64,000 nt of DNA from Pseudomonas mandelii (GTDB lineage Bacteria; Pseudomonadota; Gammaproteobacteria; Pseudomonadales; Pseudomonadaceae). The stretch lies in contig NZ_JAMYDU010000007.1 of the NCBI RefSeq assembly GCF_024138395.1, positions 124,001 through 188,000 on the forward strand. Reading direction: 5' to 3'. Of the stretch, positions 1 to 8,161 are shown in pieces. Numbering within the stretch: position 1 is the stretch's first letter; every line of letters begins with the position of its first letter. The notes beneath the pieces are model-generated. The model saw only the letters and a program-made list of their open reading frames with translations. It made no database searches and was not told the origin of the DNA. The position numbers and the translations under genes are program-made.

Positions 1-490
1 GCAGCGTGCGGATGTTGGTGTAACTCATCGGCACCCAAAACCGGATCTGCTCACCGCCTGCGGCAGCAAGCTCAGCCACTGCACCGAGGCTGGCCACCGC
101 CCCCATCGCCCAGGATGCGACCACAGGCATCTCACCAAAATTGTCGCGCGCCCATACAACCGCACCGAGGACTTCGTCTTTCTGGTCTTCGAGGGTGACA
201 TTGGTGATCACAATGTCACCCGCCTGGACGGTGTTTCGTATGTGCTTGTTGGTAAAAAAGCCCGCCACGTCGTAGGTCATGACTCGATAGCCCCGGGCCG
301 CCAGGGCACGACCGAAAAGCTGACCGTACATCGAGACCCCGCCCGTGAAGCCGGAGTTGAAGACTACGGGTGGAAGTTTGCGGGACGATGCGTCGATTTC
401 TTCTGGTTCGAATACCATTCCCTTGAGACTCAGCGTTTCGTCTCCGTACTTGACAGCAAAGTTGATTTCTTTAGTCGTAATGTTCGTCAT
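1..490 (-). CDS. Alpha/beta hydrolase family protein, 3' end outside window
   Basis: The reading frame starts at the ATG at 488-490 and runs off the left edge, so only about the first 163 residues are visible. The fold is suggested by a strand plus oxyanion-type loop around residues 41-51 (PVVFNSGFTGG), the helix RALAARGYRV and the strand MTYD that are usual in alpha/beta hydrolases. The nucleophile elbow should follow the strand at 122-125, but it reads SWAMG (126-130), with alanine where the catalytic serine of GxSxG normally sits. Either the protein is not a classical serine hydrolase or the active residue lies elsewhere. It reads in the same direction as the upstream amidohydrolase, with a gap of 35 bp, so the two are probably co-transcribed. 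No signal peptide is seen. Substrate unknown. Confidence 0.7.
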   Translation of the reverse strand, partial: MTNITTKEINFAVKYGDETLSLKGMVFEPEEIDASSRKLPPVVFNSGFTGGVSMYGQLFGRALAARGYRVMTYDVAGFFTNKHIRNTVQAGDIVITNVTLEDQKDEVLGAVVWARDNFGEMPVVASWAMGAVASLGAVAELAAAGGEQIRFWVPMSYTNIRTL

Positions 491-525
491 CGCTTGATAT
501 CTCGAAGTTTGGGTGCGGGCGTAGA

Positions 526-1419
526 TCAAATTACCAACTGGCCAGAGGCTCCACGGAGAAGCTGGTCAACAGGAATCCGGGTTTCTGTAGAAACATGATG
601 TGCAACGGCACTAACAAAATTAAAAGCCTGGGACCAATCAAACAGGTCGGAATACGGCACACCGTCGTTGTTGGTTCCAACATGAGGTGCATCGGTTGCT
701 TCCAGGAGAATCTTGTCTGCGCCAACTGTGCGAACAATCTGCACGACAAAACGCGCTGTTTCCTCGGGACTGACAGAAGTGCGATAGCCAGGGCCCTTGA
801 ACCACACATTGCCTCGTCTGCTCGCTTCAGTGAGTAGAGCGATATAAGCCGGCTCTGCGGTGCCCCGCTCGCTGTGACAGCTGCCTAGATGATCGATGAT
901 GACGCGCACATCGTCAGGGATCTGGCGCAGCACGCGCAGATTGGTCTCTGCTTCTTTCGCGTAGATGTGGAGGTGCTGATGCGGGAGCAGGCGAGCATAA
1001 AAGGCAGACCATTGCCCATCACTGAAGCGTGTATCAGCAACAGTTTCAGGCCTTGCATCGTGTAGAACGATTCGAGCGCCGACAACTTGCGGGTGCGCAA
1101 GACGTTCTTGTATGGCGTAGGCAGGATCCGCCTTGATCGTTCCTACCAGTTTGATTTCCCCGTAGCGCAGGGGGTTTGCAACCTGGAGACGCTTGAGCTC
1201 TTCAAACGAAGCGAATACGTTTTCCGAGTCCGGCAGGATACTGAGGTGCACATTATTGATCACCGCCGGGGCAACTCCGGCAGTGATCAGTTTATCCAGA
1301 TAAGCGGTAAGCGGATGCGGCTCCGGTAACACATAGGGCAGCGAGCCCGCTACCCGGCGAAGATCTTGCGAAGTGTAAAAATGAACGTGACTATCAATTC
1401 TTTTCGTCGAAGGCAGCAT
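526..1419 (-). CDS. Amidohydrolase family (amidohydrolase_2, TIM-barrel metal-dependent hydrolase)
   Basis: A 297-residue cytoplasmic protein. The N-terminal DSHVHFY (about residues 9-15) carries the HxH metal-binding pair of amidohydrolase-related TIM barrels. A further motif, VIIDHLGS (about 174-181), and the late EATDAPH (about 240-246) fit the second histidine and the final aspartate strand of the amidohydrolase_2 family, which includes decarboxylases such as ACMSD and lactonase-like hydrolases. The start is supported by AGGAAA about 10 bases upstream of the ATG. It lies directly upstream of the partial alpha/beta hydrolase on the same strand, which suggests a two-gene degradative unit. 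The specific substrate cannot be told from sequence. Confidence 0.8.
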   Translation of the reverse strand: MLPSTKRIDSHVHFYTSQDLRRVAGSLPYVLPEPHPLTAYLDKLITAGVAPAVINNVHLSILPDSENVFASFEELKRLQVANPLRYGEIKLVGTIKADPAYAIQERLAHPQVVGARIVLHDARPETVADTRFSDGQWSAFYARLLPHQHLHIYAKEAETNLRVLRQIPDDVRVIIDHLGSCHSERGTAEPAYIALLTEASRRGNVWFKGPGYRTSVSPEETARFVVQIVRTVGADKILLEATDAPHVGTNNDGVPYSDLFDWSQAFNFVSAVAHHVSTETRIPVDQLLRGASGQLVI

Positions 1420-1500
1420 GATTATTGTTTCCTGCTTTTGTGCGAAAACAATAATCGTCGTCAGTGCTTCGTCGCTCCCGCCAACTCGACGTGTAGTATC

Positions 1501-1581
1501 AAAATTTCGCCATGTGCGATTTGACAGGCATGCAGGATCTCAAGACTTTGCCAGTCGCCATTCAAGCGATGGCGAAATTTT
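1501..1581. repeat. 13-bp perfect inverted repeat with a 55-bp spacer
   Basis: AAAATTTCGCCAT at 1501-1513 is matched exactly by its reverse complement at 1569-1581. The pair lies between the amidohydrolase start (1419) and the stop of the small peptide (1611). It could form a large stem-loop in RNA or be a two-site operator. Nothing else marks it as a mobile element. Confidence 0.6.
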
Positions 1582-1610
1582 GTTGTCGCGACATTCGTCA
1601 GTCACCTCTC

Positions 1611-1694
1611 TTACACCGGAGAAATCGTGGCCAGCGCACCAATCAAAATGGTCAACACCAGAAATCCACCCAGGAAAAATGCCATCTTGCCCAT
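1611..1694 (-). CDS. 27-residue hydrophobic membrane peptide
   Basis: A 28-codon frame begins at the ATG at 1692-1694 after a very strong ribosome-binding site (TAGGAGG, 5 bases upstream of the ATG) and ends with TAA at 1611-1613. The peptide starts MGKMAFFLGGFLVL, continues with one uninterrupted hydrophobic stretch and ends ATISPV: a short positively charged N-terminus followed by one membrane helix. This is the usual look of a single-span bacterial small protein. Both flanks are otherwise non-coding. No family is recognised. The ribosome-binding site and composition argue for a real gene; expression is unproven. Confidence 0.55.
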   Translation of the reverse strand: MGKMAFFLGGFLVLTILIGALATISPV

Positions 1695-1879
1695 TGGGCC
1701 TCCTACGTTATGAGTTTGCGGTGCAGCGGCTACCGCCGCTGCTGACCGTACTGTCATTCTGAGTCGAAGGCTGATCCCATTACAGATGCAGATGGCAAAG
1801 GAAAAACCGTATCAGCCGTCCTCCAATGTCGCGGACATGGCGAAGGCTGCGATCTTTTGATCTTCAGCGTCCCTAGCTT

Positions 1880-2472
1880 TTACATTCCAGTGGAGAACTC
1901 TGGCGGGTGTTCAATTGCCGGGCGTACGGTGCGCAAGGCTGCCTCGTATTGACCAAGTATCTGCAACGCCCAGTCGGCACGTGCCCGAATGCGACTATCG
2001 TTTTCGTCTGAAGGCTTTTCGCTGTTAAGCATCGACTCTACGTTTCTTATGATGAGTTGTTCGGGCAAATACATGATCCGGCTATTTTTGTAGCTCGATG
2101 TGCGTAATTCAGCAATTGGGTAGGCGCCCCCAAGCCCTGCCGAAACGCCTACCAACAGTGCAGGCTTATGCCCAAGTTCGCCGAGCCCTGCGTACAAAAA
2201 GAAGTTTTTCAGGGCCGGGCAAGCCATGCCATTCCACTCAGGGCTGATCACGATCAGTCCGTCGCTTTTTTGAGGATGGATTGCTGGGCATTCCAGACTC
2301 TGTCGGTGTCTGCTTCTGGCCAAGGCGGTAGCCGACTGGAAGCCAGGTCAATCAGTTCGCTTGAGTCACACAGCTCAAGTTTCTCTAATCGATCGCGCAG
2401 ATACCTGGCGACCTTGACTGATTGACTGTTTGATCTGTTCGATCCAGACAGCAGAACGATATGACGACTCAT
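1880..2472 (-). pseudogene. NAD(P)H-dependent FMN reductase, frameshifted
   Basis: The N-terminal part starts at 2472 with MSRHIVLLSGSNRSNS, the FMN-phosphate loop of NADPH-dependent FMN reductases, and stops at 2254. The rest of the protein (SDGLIVISPEWNGM onward, the second flavin-binding segment, to the stop at 1880) is in the -1 frame. The two frames meet at a run of six A residues (coding strand CTCAAAAAAGCG near 2267-2277). One extra A would restore a single protein of about 197 residues, the normal family size. The start overlaps the stop of the upstream sterol-desaturase gene by ATGA. The break may be a true inactivating deletion, a homopolymer error in the sequence, or less likely programmed slippage. 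Confidence 0.75.
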
Positions 2473-3323
2473 CGCGCCACCTTCTGTTTAGCGTTTACCT
2501 TGGGTGCGGTGCGGCGGGAACGCACGATGGGCCAGAACAATTCTTCTTTCCAGCTTATCGGTGACAAGTGCTCGATCCCGTAGGCTGGCGGACGCCGACG
2601 GGTAATTTTTGCGGTACCGAACAGGATGTCCCAAAGAAATAACAGGTTGCCGAAATTGCCTTTGTAATGGGTAACGCCATCCTCGGCAGTCAAACCGTGA
2701 TGCGCAGAGTGAGTGGAGGGTGTGGAGAAGGTTCGCTCCAAAACCCAAACAAGTGGGCGTAACGCGCGGATGCGATAAAGTTTGTCGTCCCATGCAACGC
2801 TGCTGTGCGCTGCAAAAATTACCGTCATTTTTACAATCAAATAAACATAATAAATGGGAGCAAGACCCAGATAAATCAGCATGCCCGATAGCCAGATACC
2901 GGGCATCAGAAGATAGTAGAAGCTGTTGTTGCGATAGACGATGCGTACACTCATATAAGGTGCGGAGTGATGTGCACGGTGCAATGCATACAGTGCGGGA
3001 ACCCGGTGAGTCAGGCGATGCCACCAGTATTGGGTCATGTCATCCAGCAGTAAAAACAATACAAATCCTGCAATCCACGGGATTCCAGCCAACGCGTCTT
3101 TCATCTCCGGTACAGCCTGACTCAGCATCTTGCCACTTAGCCACATGACGAAAGGGAATGTGACCGCCAGTAGTATGCCGGAGCCGACGACTTCAATGAG
3201 TACGTCACGTTTGCCGCCTGACGACTGACGAAACGAGGAACAGGCAAGCTCTAGCAAAATGAAGGCAAGGAAAATCCCGGCCACTATCAACGCAGGGTTA
3301 TTGGCGAGCATTATTGTATTCAT
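2469..3323 (-). CDS. Sterol desaturase / fatty acid hydroxylase family membrane protein
   Basis: A 284-residue integral membrane protein with hydrophobic segments near 12-28, 45-62, 84-96 and 138-175. It has the histidine clusters of the di-iron fatty acid hydroxylase superfamily: HRLTH (102-106), HRAHH (115-119) and HSAHH (about 209-213). The family inserts oxygen into, or desaturates, lipid-like substrates at the membrane. It overlaps the downstream flavin reductase by four bases (ATGA); a flavin reductase could supply electrons, which is inference. It is divergent from the AraC-type gene with only 34 bp between the annotated starts, so control by that regulator is plausible. The substrate is unknown. 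Confidence 0.85.
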   Translation of the reverse strand: MNTIMLANNPALIVAGIFLAFILLELACSSFRQSSGGKRDVLIEVVGSGILLAVTFPFVMWLSGKMLSQAVPEMKDALAGIPWIAGFVLFLLLDDMTQYWWHRLTHRVPALYALHRAHHSAPYMSVRIVYRNNSFYYLLMPGIWLSGMLIYLGLAPIYYVYLIVKMTVIFAAHSSVAWDDKLYRIRALRPLVWVLERTFSTPSTHSAHHGLTAEDGVTHYKGNFGNLLFLWDILFGTAKITRRRPPAYGIEHLSPISWKEELFWPIVRSRRTAPKVNAKQKVAR

Positions 3324-3357
3324 GGCACTCTCGATTTAGGCCCTTGCGGGCAATGCC

Positions 3358-4353
3358 ATGTCATTAGAAACCCAGGAGTCAGTCCTCCCAATGCGCGAAA
3401 TGGACAAAATTGAGCTAGAACCGGCCAATCGCCCGCCCCAGCGCTTTCATCGAGGTCGGCTGGGCCAAGTGCTGGAGCGCTTCCTTGACAGCCAGGTTTC
3501 CCGAAAAAGCACGGATTACAGCCTGATCCAGCTGGATCAGCTGTGGCGCGAGGCGGCGCGCATTGATCCGGCGATCGGGTTAAAACTGTTCGCGCTGTTC
3601 ACGCCTCAGGACTGGCACGTCCTGGCTTATCTTTGCCTGTACAGCCCCGACGTTTTATCGGCTATGCAACTTTGGGCCCGGTACGCACCGCTTGCGTCGG
3701 ACACAGACAATGTGAAGTTGGTGAATGATGACAATGGCGTCGGAATGGAGTTATGCATCGACGCGCCAAAAGAGTTGGCGCGGTATGTCATCGAACACTA
3801 CGGCGTGATGGCCATCGCGCAATTGCGACGTGGAACGGGGCAGGATGTGCAGCCGACTCTCGCAAAATTCATGCATTCGCGTCCCTCGTATTACAAGCAA
3901 TACACCCAGTGGTTTGGCGACCGTATCGAGTTTGACTGCCCGGTGAACTGCTTCTATTTCCATGCGCAAAGCCTGAGCCTGCCGATGCAGACCCGTCATC
4001 ACGGGATGTTGGAGTTATTGACTCAGGAACTGGATCGACGGATTGCCGCGCATCGCAATTTCAGCGGTTGGTCAGCCAAGGTTGCCGAAGGAGCGCGACG
4101 ATCTCTGGCGAGAGGTGAAACTCCAAATCTGGACGATCTGGCAAAGGCGCTGCACCAGACACCCAGGACATTACGTAGACGCCTGGAAGAGCAAGGCACG
4201 ACCTTCAGGCAATTACTCGATCAGATTCGTGCAGAACTGGAACTGCATCTTGAATTGCAAGGCGAGTCGCTGACGGAGATCGCAGCCCAATTGGGATACG
4301 GCGATTTGACGGCTTATCTCCATGCCCGAAGTCGATGGCGCAACGCTAAATAA
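3358..4353 (+). CDS. AraC family transcriptional regulator, C-terminus short
   Basis: A 331-residue protein with the layout of OruR-type AraC regulators: an effector-binding (arabinose_bd-like) domain over about residues 40-215 and a C-terminal pair of helix-turn-helix motifs. The first HTH is around NLDDLAKALHQTPRTLRRRL (260-279); the second includes EIAAQLGYGDLTAYLHA. The protein ends at SRWRNAK, a few residues after the RW of the second HTH, whereas family members usually continue with a G-x-x-P-x-x-(W/Y)R segment, so the DNA-binding domain may be clipped. The start at 3358 leaves only 34 bp to the divergent sterol-desaturase gene; M12 (3391) or M15 (3400) are alternative starts. Confidence 0.8.
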   Translation: MSLETQESVLPMREMDKIELEPANRPPQRFHRGRLGQVLERFLDSQVSRKSTDYSLIQLDQLWREAARIDPAIGLKLFALFTPQDWHVLAYLCLYSPDVLSAMQLWARYAPLASDTDNVKLVNDDNGVGMELCIDAPKELARYVIEHYGVMAIAQLRRGTGQDVQPTLAKFMHSRPSYYKQYTQWFGDRIEFDCPVNCFYFHAQSLSLPMQTRHHGMLELLTQELDRRIAAHRNFSGWSAKVAEGARRSLARGETPNLDDLAKALHQTPRTLRRRLEEQGTTFRQLLDQIRAELELHLELQGESLTEIAAQLGYGDLTAYLHARSRWRNAK

Positions 4354-4428
4354 TTGGCATCTGCGAAACCGCTGAAAATCAAAAGATCGCAGGCTTCGCC
4401 AGCTCCTATGCCGACCGCATTTCTCCAT

Positions 4429-4983
4429 TTAAAAATTTTCTGCCTCGGGCGCACGGAAGGCCTTACTGTAGTAGCCAGACTGGTCGAAACAGCAAACCTG
4501 CTTCTTGCCGGATGCAAGCATATCGCAGGCATCACCAATTCGTTTTGCGCGCGTCTTAAGTTGCTTGGCTGAAGTAATCCAGTGTATCCAGTCTATTCGT
4601 GCGATGGTCGTCGTATTGTTCCAGACTTTATGAGCCTCAGGACTGGCTGCCAGTGCCTCCTGAAAATCTGGTGGGATGTCAGGCTCGGGTTCCTTCTTCA
4701 CAGGGGTTAGCTCTAGTGTAACGATATCCCCAACGGCCGCGCCTGCGGCTTCGTATAACTCTCTACTTACCTGCAGCCAATGGCTCAGCTGACCATCCGG
4801 CTCAAGGGTTGCCTGGAAATGGTGCCCATCGATTGTGCCTTCAACTGTCGTCCTTCCTCGCCTCGGAAGCTGTTCACTCGCGTCTCTTGGCAGTACTACG
4901 AACGCCCACGACGTATCATTACCAGGCTTTGCCGGACGAAGAAGCTTTGCTTCGAATCGGGATTTCACATCGATTGTTGTCAT
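4429..4983 (-). CDS. YdeI/OmpD-associated family protein with DUF1905 domain
   Basis: A 184-residue protein. The N-terminal half (about 1-95, with FEAKLLRP and VVLPRDASEQLPRRGRTTV) matches the DUF1905 beta-barrel type. The C-terminal part (PPDFQEALAASPEAHKVW onward) is like the YdeI/OmpD-associated family, which has conserved W and I-W-I segments. The function of the family is poorly known; some members are linked to resistance to bacteriocins or peptides. The stop is at 4429, convergent with the AraC gene. The sequence just upstream of its start on its own strand contains GTTAGGC and is followed by a 38-bp palindrome, which hints at a mobile boundary (see findings). Confidence 0.75.
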   Translation of the reverse strand: MTTIDVKSRFEAKLLRPAKPGNDTSWAFVVLPRDASEQLPRRGRTTVEGTIDGHHFQATLEPDGQLSHWLQVSRELYEAAGAAVGDIVTLELTPVKKEPEPDIPPDFQEALAASPEAHKVWNNTTTIARIDWIHWITSAKQLKTRAKRIGDACDMLASGKKQVCCFDQSGYYSKAFRAPEAENF

Positions 4984-5387
4984 TGCAACGCCTCCACCTA
5001 ATACGCCTAACTACTATTTGGCGACATCACTGTCGCGTTTAAACGCGACAGTGATGTCGTATAACGTTCCTTGTCGTCCTGCAAGCCCTTGTCTAGCCAG
5101 GAGGAATTGCAGCAAACGCGACATAGCCCAGGGAGAAACGCGACATGGATGACGCCAAGCTCAGTTGCGGTAAAGATCCAGTGTAGAAGGTTGACGCTAA
5201 CTATTTGCCACTAGTCTGTCCAGCGGCTGCTATCGGTCGATTAAAAGTCATCGGCTAATCGGTCCCGCTTTGCACATCACCGCAAACCCGTAGCTGTTGG
5301 CAAAACACGCTCTCTAGCGCGAAGCGGTGATCCCTTTGTTCATCCGTCGCGCTTCTACACCCGATAGCTGCCTCATAAGAGGATCTA
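4984..5387. other. Gene-free interval with palindrome and short direct repeats
   Basis: No convincing gene lies here. It holds the 38-bp palindrome (5022-5059) and further AAACGCGACA copies at 5114-5123 and 5136-5145. The rest (5150-5387) shows short open frames only, without good ribosome-binding sites. Confidence 0.6.
5022..5059. repeat. Perfect 38-bp palindrome centred on GTTTAAAC
   Basis: The left arm CGACATCACTGTCGCGTTT (5022-5040) is followed directly by its exact reverse complement (5041-5059) with no spacer. The inner decamer AAACGCGACA recurs in direct orientation at 5114-5123 and 5136-5145. Short repeats clustered near one end are typical of some insertion-sequence termini (for example the IS21 type), so this may be a remnant of element ends; that is inference. 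No transposase is nearby. Confidence 0.7.
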
Positions 5388-6461
5388 CTACGCTTGGAAG
5401 AATCGATCAGGACGGCATGGGCAAAGGGCACTGGACGCCTTGTCATCGATGATCTCCTCGCTGGCAAGACGCCCAACTACCGCCGCCAAAGTAATTCCAG
5501 GGTGCATTGCACAAACGTAAACGCCGCCCACTTTTGGTAGATAACCGATGACGGGGATGCCATCGGCAGGCATGGGCCTGAGTCCGACACAAGCCCATTC
5601 CGGATCTATGGAAACAACCCCATGGAGTTCGTTCTGGATTGTCTTGGCAGTTCGAAGCGCTATCGCTGCCGGCTGATTTTCCATGGCGTCGTCCAGGTAA
5701 TCTTCTGCCGCAATCAACGCACCGTCCGAACTTTGCCTCACTTCCATTTCAGGGCTGGAGATGAGGGTGTGCACGAGGTTGGGTTGTGACTTGTAACGGA
5801 TGAAAATGGCAGGCGAGGCCTCTATTGGCAGGGGCACTTCAAGCATGTCTGTCAGCTTCGTAGTGCCTGTCCCGGCTGCCAATACGACAATATCGGCATC
5901 GATGATGCCTATTGTTGTTTTGACTCCGGTCACCTTTGCATTCTGGGTTACAAAACCGAGAACTCGCGTCTGAGTGAGAATTTTCGCCCCACATGCCTCG
6001 GCACCTGCGATTAACGCATGCGAAACTGCCACTGCGTCCAGCGCCCCTTCTTCAGCCGCATATAAAGCAGACTGAGGAGGGTTTTTGAGATTTGGTTCAA
6101 GATCGAGAATCTGCGATCGAGACACCAGGTTTGCCGAAGCTTGGTTACCTGAAACCGGCAGCGCTCCACTCGACATCACGCTGTAAGACAAGGCGCCTGT
6201 CCATCGTATCTTCAGGCCAGACAGCTGCGTTTCGAGTCGGCGATACTCCTTGATTGCAGAACCGCGCAGTTGTGCAATTGGGTCAGGTTCGGGGTGAGAG
6301 GTATTGATCCAGGCGAATGAACTGCCAGTCACTCCCGAAGCTATATCTTCAGCCTCGACCAAGGTGACATTCGCGCCTTTACCGACCAAGTGATACGCCA
6401 ATGACGCGCCCACGATGCCTGCACCAACGACAACGACTCGTTTGCCCCGACCATTTTCCAT
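5388..6461 (-). CDS. FAD-dependent oxidoreductase (DAO / D-amino-acid oxidase superfamily)
   Basis: A 357-residue flavoprotein. The N-terminal VVVVGAGIVGASLAYHL (8-24) is the Rossmann GxGxxG motif that binds ADP of FAD, followed by the acidic VTLVEAED. The C-terminal GLRPMPADGIPVIGYLPKVGGVYV and the GITLA segment fit the second FAD motif of DAO-family enzymes (glycine oxidase, D-amino acid dehydrogenase, sarcosine oxidase-like). These oxidise amine substrates to imines with H2O2 or quinone reduction; which substrate is used here cannot be said. It lies downstream of the MFS pump gene on the same strand with a gap of about 105 bp and may be a separate unit. Confidence 0.8.
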   Translation of the reverse strand: MENGRGKRVVVVGAGIVGASLAYHLVGKGANVTLVEAEDIASGVTGSSFAWINTSHPEPDPIAQLRGSAIKEYRRLETQLSGLKIRWTGALSYSVMSSGALPVSGNQASANLVSRSQILDLEPNLKNPPQSALYAAEEGALDAVAVSHALIAGAEACGAKILTQTRVLGFVTQNAKVTGVKTTIGIIDADIVVLAAGTGTTKLTDMLEVPLPIEASPAIFIRYKSQPNLVHTLISSPEMEVRQSSDGALIAAEDYLDDAMENQPAAIALRTAKTIQNELHGVVSIDPEWACVGLRPMPADGIPVIGYLPKVGGVYVCAMHPGITLAAVVGRLASEEIIDDKASSALCPCRPDRFFQA

Positions 6462-6565
6462 ACCAACCTCCGTTCTGTCGATGTTCCGATGGTACGACAG
6501 CTGGATGATTTCATGACATGGGATCCTGATCGTTCAGGGCGCTTTTGGAGTGGGCCGGGAATGCC

Positions 6566-8161
6566 TCACGCTACTGCTCGTGAAGCGCGCACTTTCTCGT
6601 ATCGCGAGAATCCGATCTTGATGCCGACCAGAATGGGGGCAGCGATTACAAAAAGCAGGGCCACGGCGATGAACGCTGTGTCGAAGGCAATCACCGTGGA
6701 TTGACTTGTCACTAACCGACCCAGAAGGCTCGTCGCTGCCCGGCCAGCGGCCACTGCATCCATTCCTTTCCCCATCAGCATGGCGGTCGTGGTCGTCATC
6801 CGCTCGATGACCGCGGCCCCGCCTGGGGTGACGTTGGCGCCGAGGACCACAGCATTGGTGACGATGTTGTGGTCAATCAGTGTCTGGAGCCCTGCGACCC
6901 CAATAAGGCCACCTAACTGGCGCCCCGTATTGAAAAGGCCTATTCCACTCGCGAGGTTTCGGCTGTTGAGGTGGCTGAAAGCGATCAGCGTGATCGATAA
7001 AAACAGAAAGCCAAGCCCCAATCCGCGCAACAGGATGGCGGCCATCATGTCGTCCGCGCCGCTTTCGCTGGTCGAACCGGACAGCATCCACATCGCTACC
7101 ATAATCATCAGAATTCCAAAGGGCACGGTGGCAACCGGCGGAACGCGGCGGACCTGCATGAGCCAGGCTGAGATCAAGAGCCCACCGATAAAAAACCCAC
7201 CACTGGGCAACAGGAGCTGACCGGCATCGGTAGGCGTGAAACCGAGGACGGACAGAGCGAATGCCGGAATCAGAAACGCGCTGCCGAACAAAGCGGCACC
7301 GGCGACAAAACTGACGATAAAGGCGAAGGAGAAATCGCTCGATTTGAACAGGGTGAAGTCGAGCAGCCCCTGCTCTTTGGCCAACACTTGTTGGCCGAGA
7401 AATCCCAGCAGAGCGGCTGCGCCGATCACGGTTAGCCACAGGATGCGAGGCTCCTCGAACCAGTCCCATCGGCTGCCTTGGCTGAGAACGTAGGTGAAAC
7501 AGAACAGGGTGGCAGCGATCAGCGAGAAACCGATCCAGTCAAACGGACGGTGCCGGACCTTGGCGGGCAGCGGGCCGTCTGCGATCAGCAAAAGTCCGCT
7601 AGCCGCCAAGGCAATCGGGACAACGCTGAAGAAGATCCATGTCCAGGATTGGCTATCGATCAACCACCCTTGAAGCGCCGGGGCGAGCGTCGCGGGCGCG
7701 ACCACGGAGCCCATGGCAAACAGGGCCTGGAGGATTGGCTGTTGAGACCTCGGATAAGCGCGAAATATGATCGTTTGGCCCCCCACCAGCAGAGTGCCGC
7801 CGGCGAAGCCCTGAATCACCCGAAGTGCAATCAACAGATCCAGCCGAGCGGTGATGGCGGCCATGCCGCATGCCAGGCCCATGACCAGGGTTGAGCCGAT
7901 GATCACATGACGCGCAGCGAAACGGTTCATCAGCCAAGGGGCAGTCATGAAGCCGATCAGCTTGAGCGCGAGGTAGCCGATATCCAGCCAGGCAAACTCA
8001 TCGGGCGTTGCAGAGGTGTCGCCGATGATGTCGCTGCGCCCGAGCGACAGAACGGTGCTGGTGATCGCTTCCGTCAGCGTGGCAAGCACGATGCCCGCCA
8101 TGAGCAGAACACCGGTCGTAGCGCTGGCGTTACTCCGCCTGGCGGTGGCAACCGTGTTCAT
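6566..8161 (-). CDS. MFS transporter, DHA2 (EmrB/QacA) type
   Basis: A 531-residue protein with about 14 hydrophobic segments, the size and topology of drug:H+ antiporter-2 pumps. N-terminal landmarks include the motif-A region NRFAARHVIIGSTL and the motif-C-like stretch with MGSVVAPATLAPALQGWL. The start codon overlaps the stop of the upstream HlyD-type gene (ATGA at 8158-8161), so the two are translationally coupled. Together they are expected to form the inner-membrane and periplasmic parts of an EmrAB-TolC-like tripartite exporter. No outer-membrane partner is encoded next to them, so a chromosomal TolC-like channel elsewhere would be needed. The exported compound is unknown. Confidence 0.9.
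   Translation of the reverse strand: MNTVATARRSNASATTGVLLMAGIVLATLTEAITSTVLSLGRSDIIGDTSATPDEFAWLDIGYLALKLIGFMTAPWLMNRFAARHVIIGSTLVMGLACGMAAITARLDLLIALRVIQGFAGGTLLVGGQTIIFRAYPRSQQPILQALFAMGSVVAPATLAPALQGWLIDSQSWTWIFFSVVPIALAASGLLLIADGPLPAKVRHRPFDWIGFSLIAATLFCFTYVLSQGSRWDWFEEPRILWLTVIGAAALLGFLGQQVLAKEQGLLDFTLFKSSDFSFAFIVSFVAGAALFGSAFLIPAFALSVLGFTPTDAGQLLLPSGGFFIGGLLISAWLMQVRRVPPVATVPFGILMIMVAMWMLSGSTSESGADDMMAAILLRGLGLGFLFLSITLIAFSHLNSRNLASGIGLFNTGRQLGGLIGVAGLQTLIDHNIVTNAVVLGANVTPGGAAVIERMTTTTAMLMGKGMDAVAAGRAATSLLGRLVTSQSTVIAFDTAFIAVALLFVIAAPILVGIKIGFSRYEKVRASRAVA

Noticed and set aside
2254-2290. Programmed -1 frameshifting in the FMN reductase gene
   Set aside because: The slip site is C AAA AAA G, which pairs poorly at the first codon compared with A AAA AAG, and no downstream stem was seen; simple decay or a sequence error is more likely.
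4990-5070. A second attC site around the 38-bp palindrome
   Set aside because: GTTAGGC is present on the minus strand, but no matching GCCTAAC partner box and no L-box pairing were found, so it does not meet the attC pattern.
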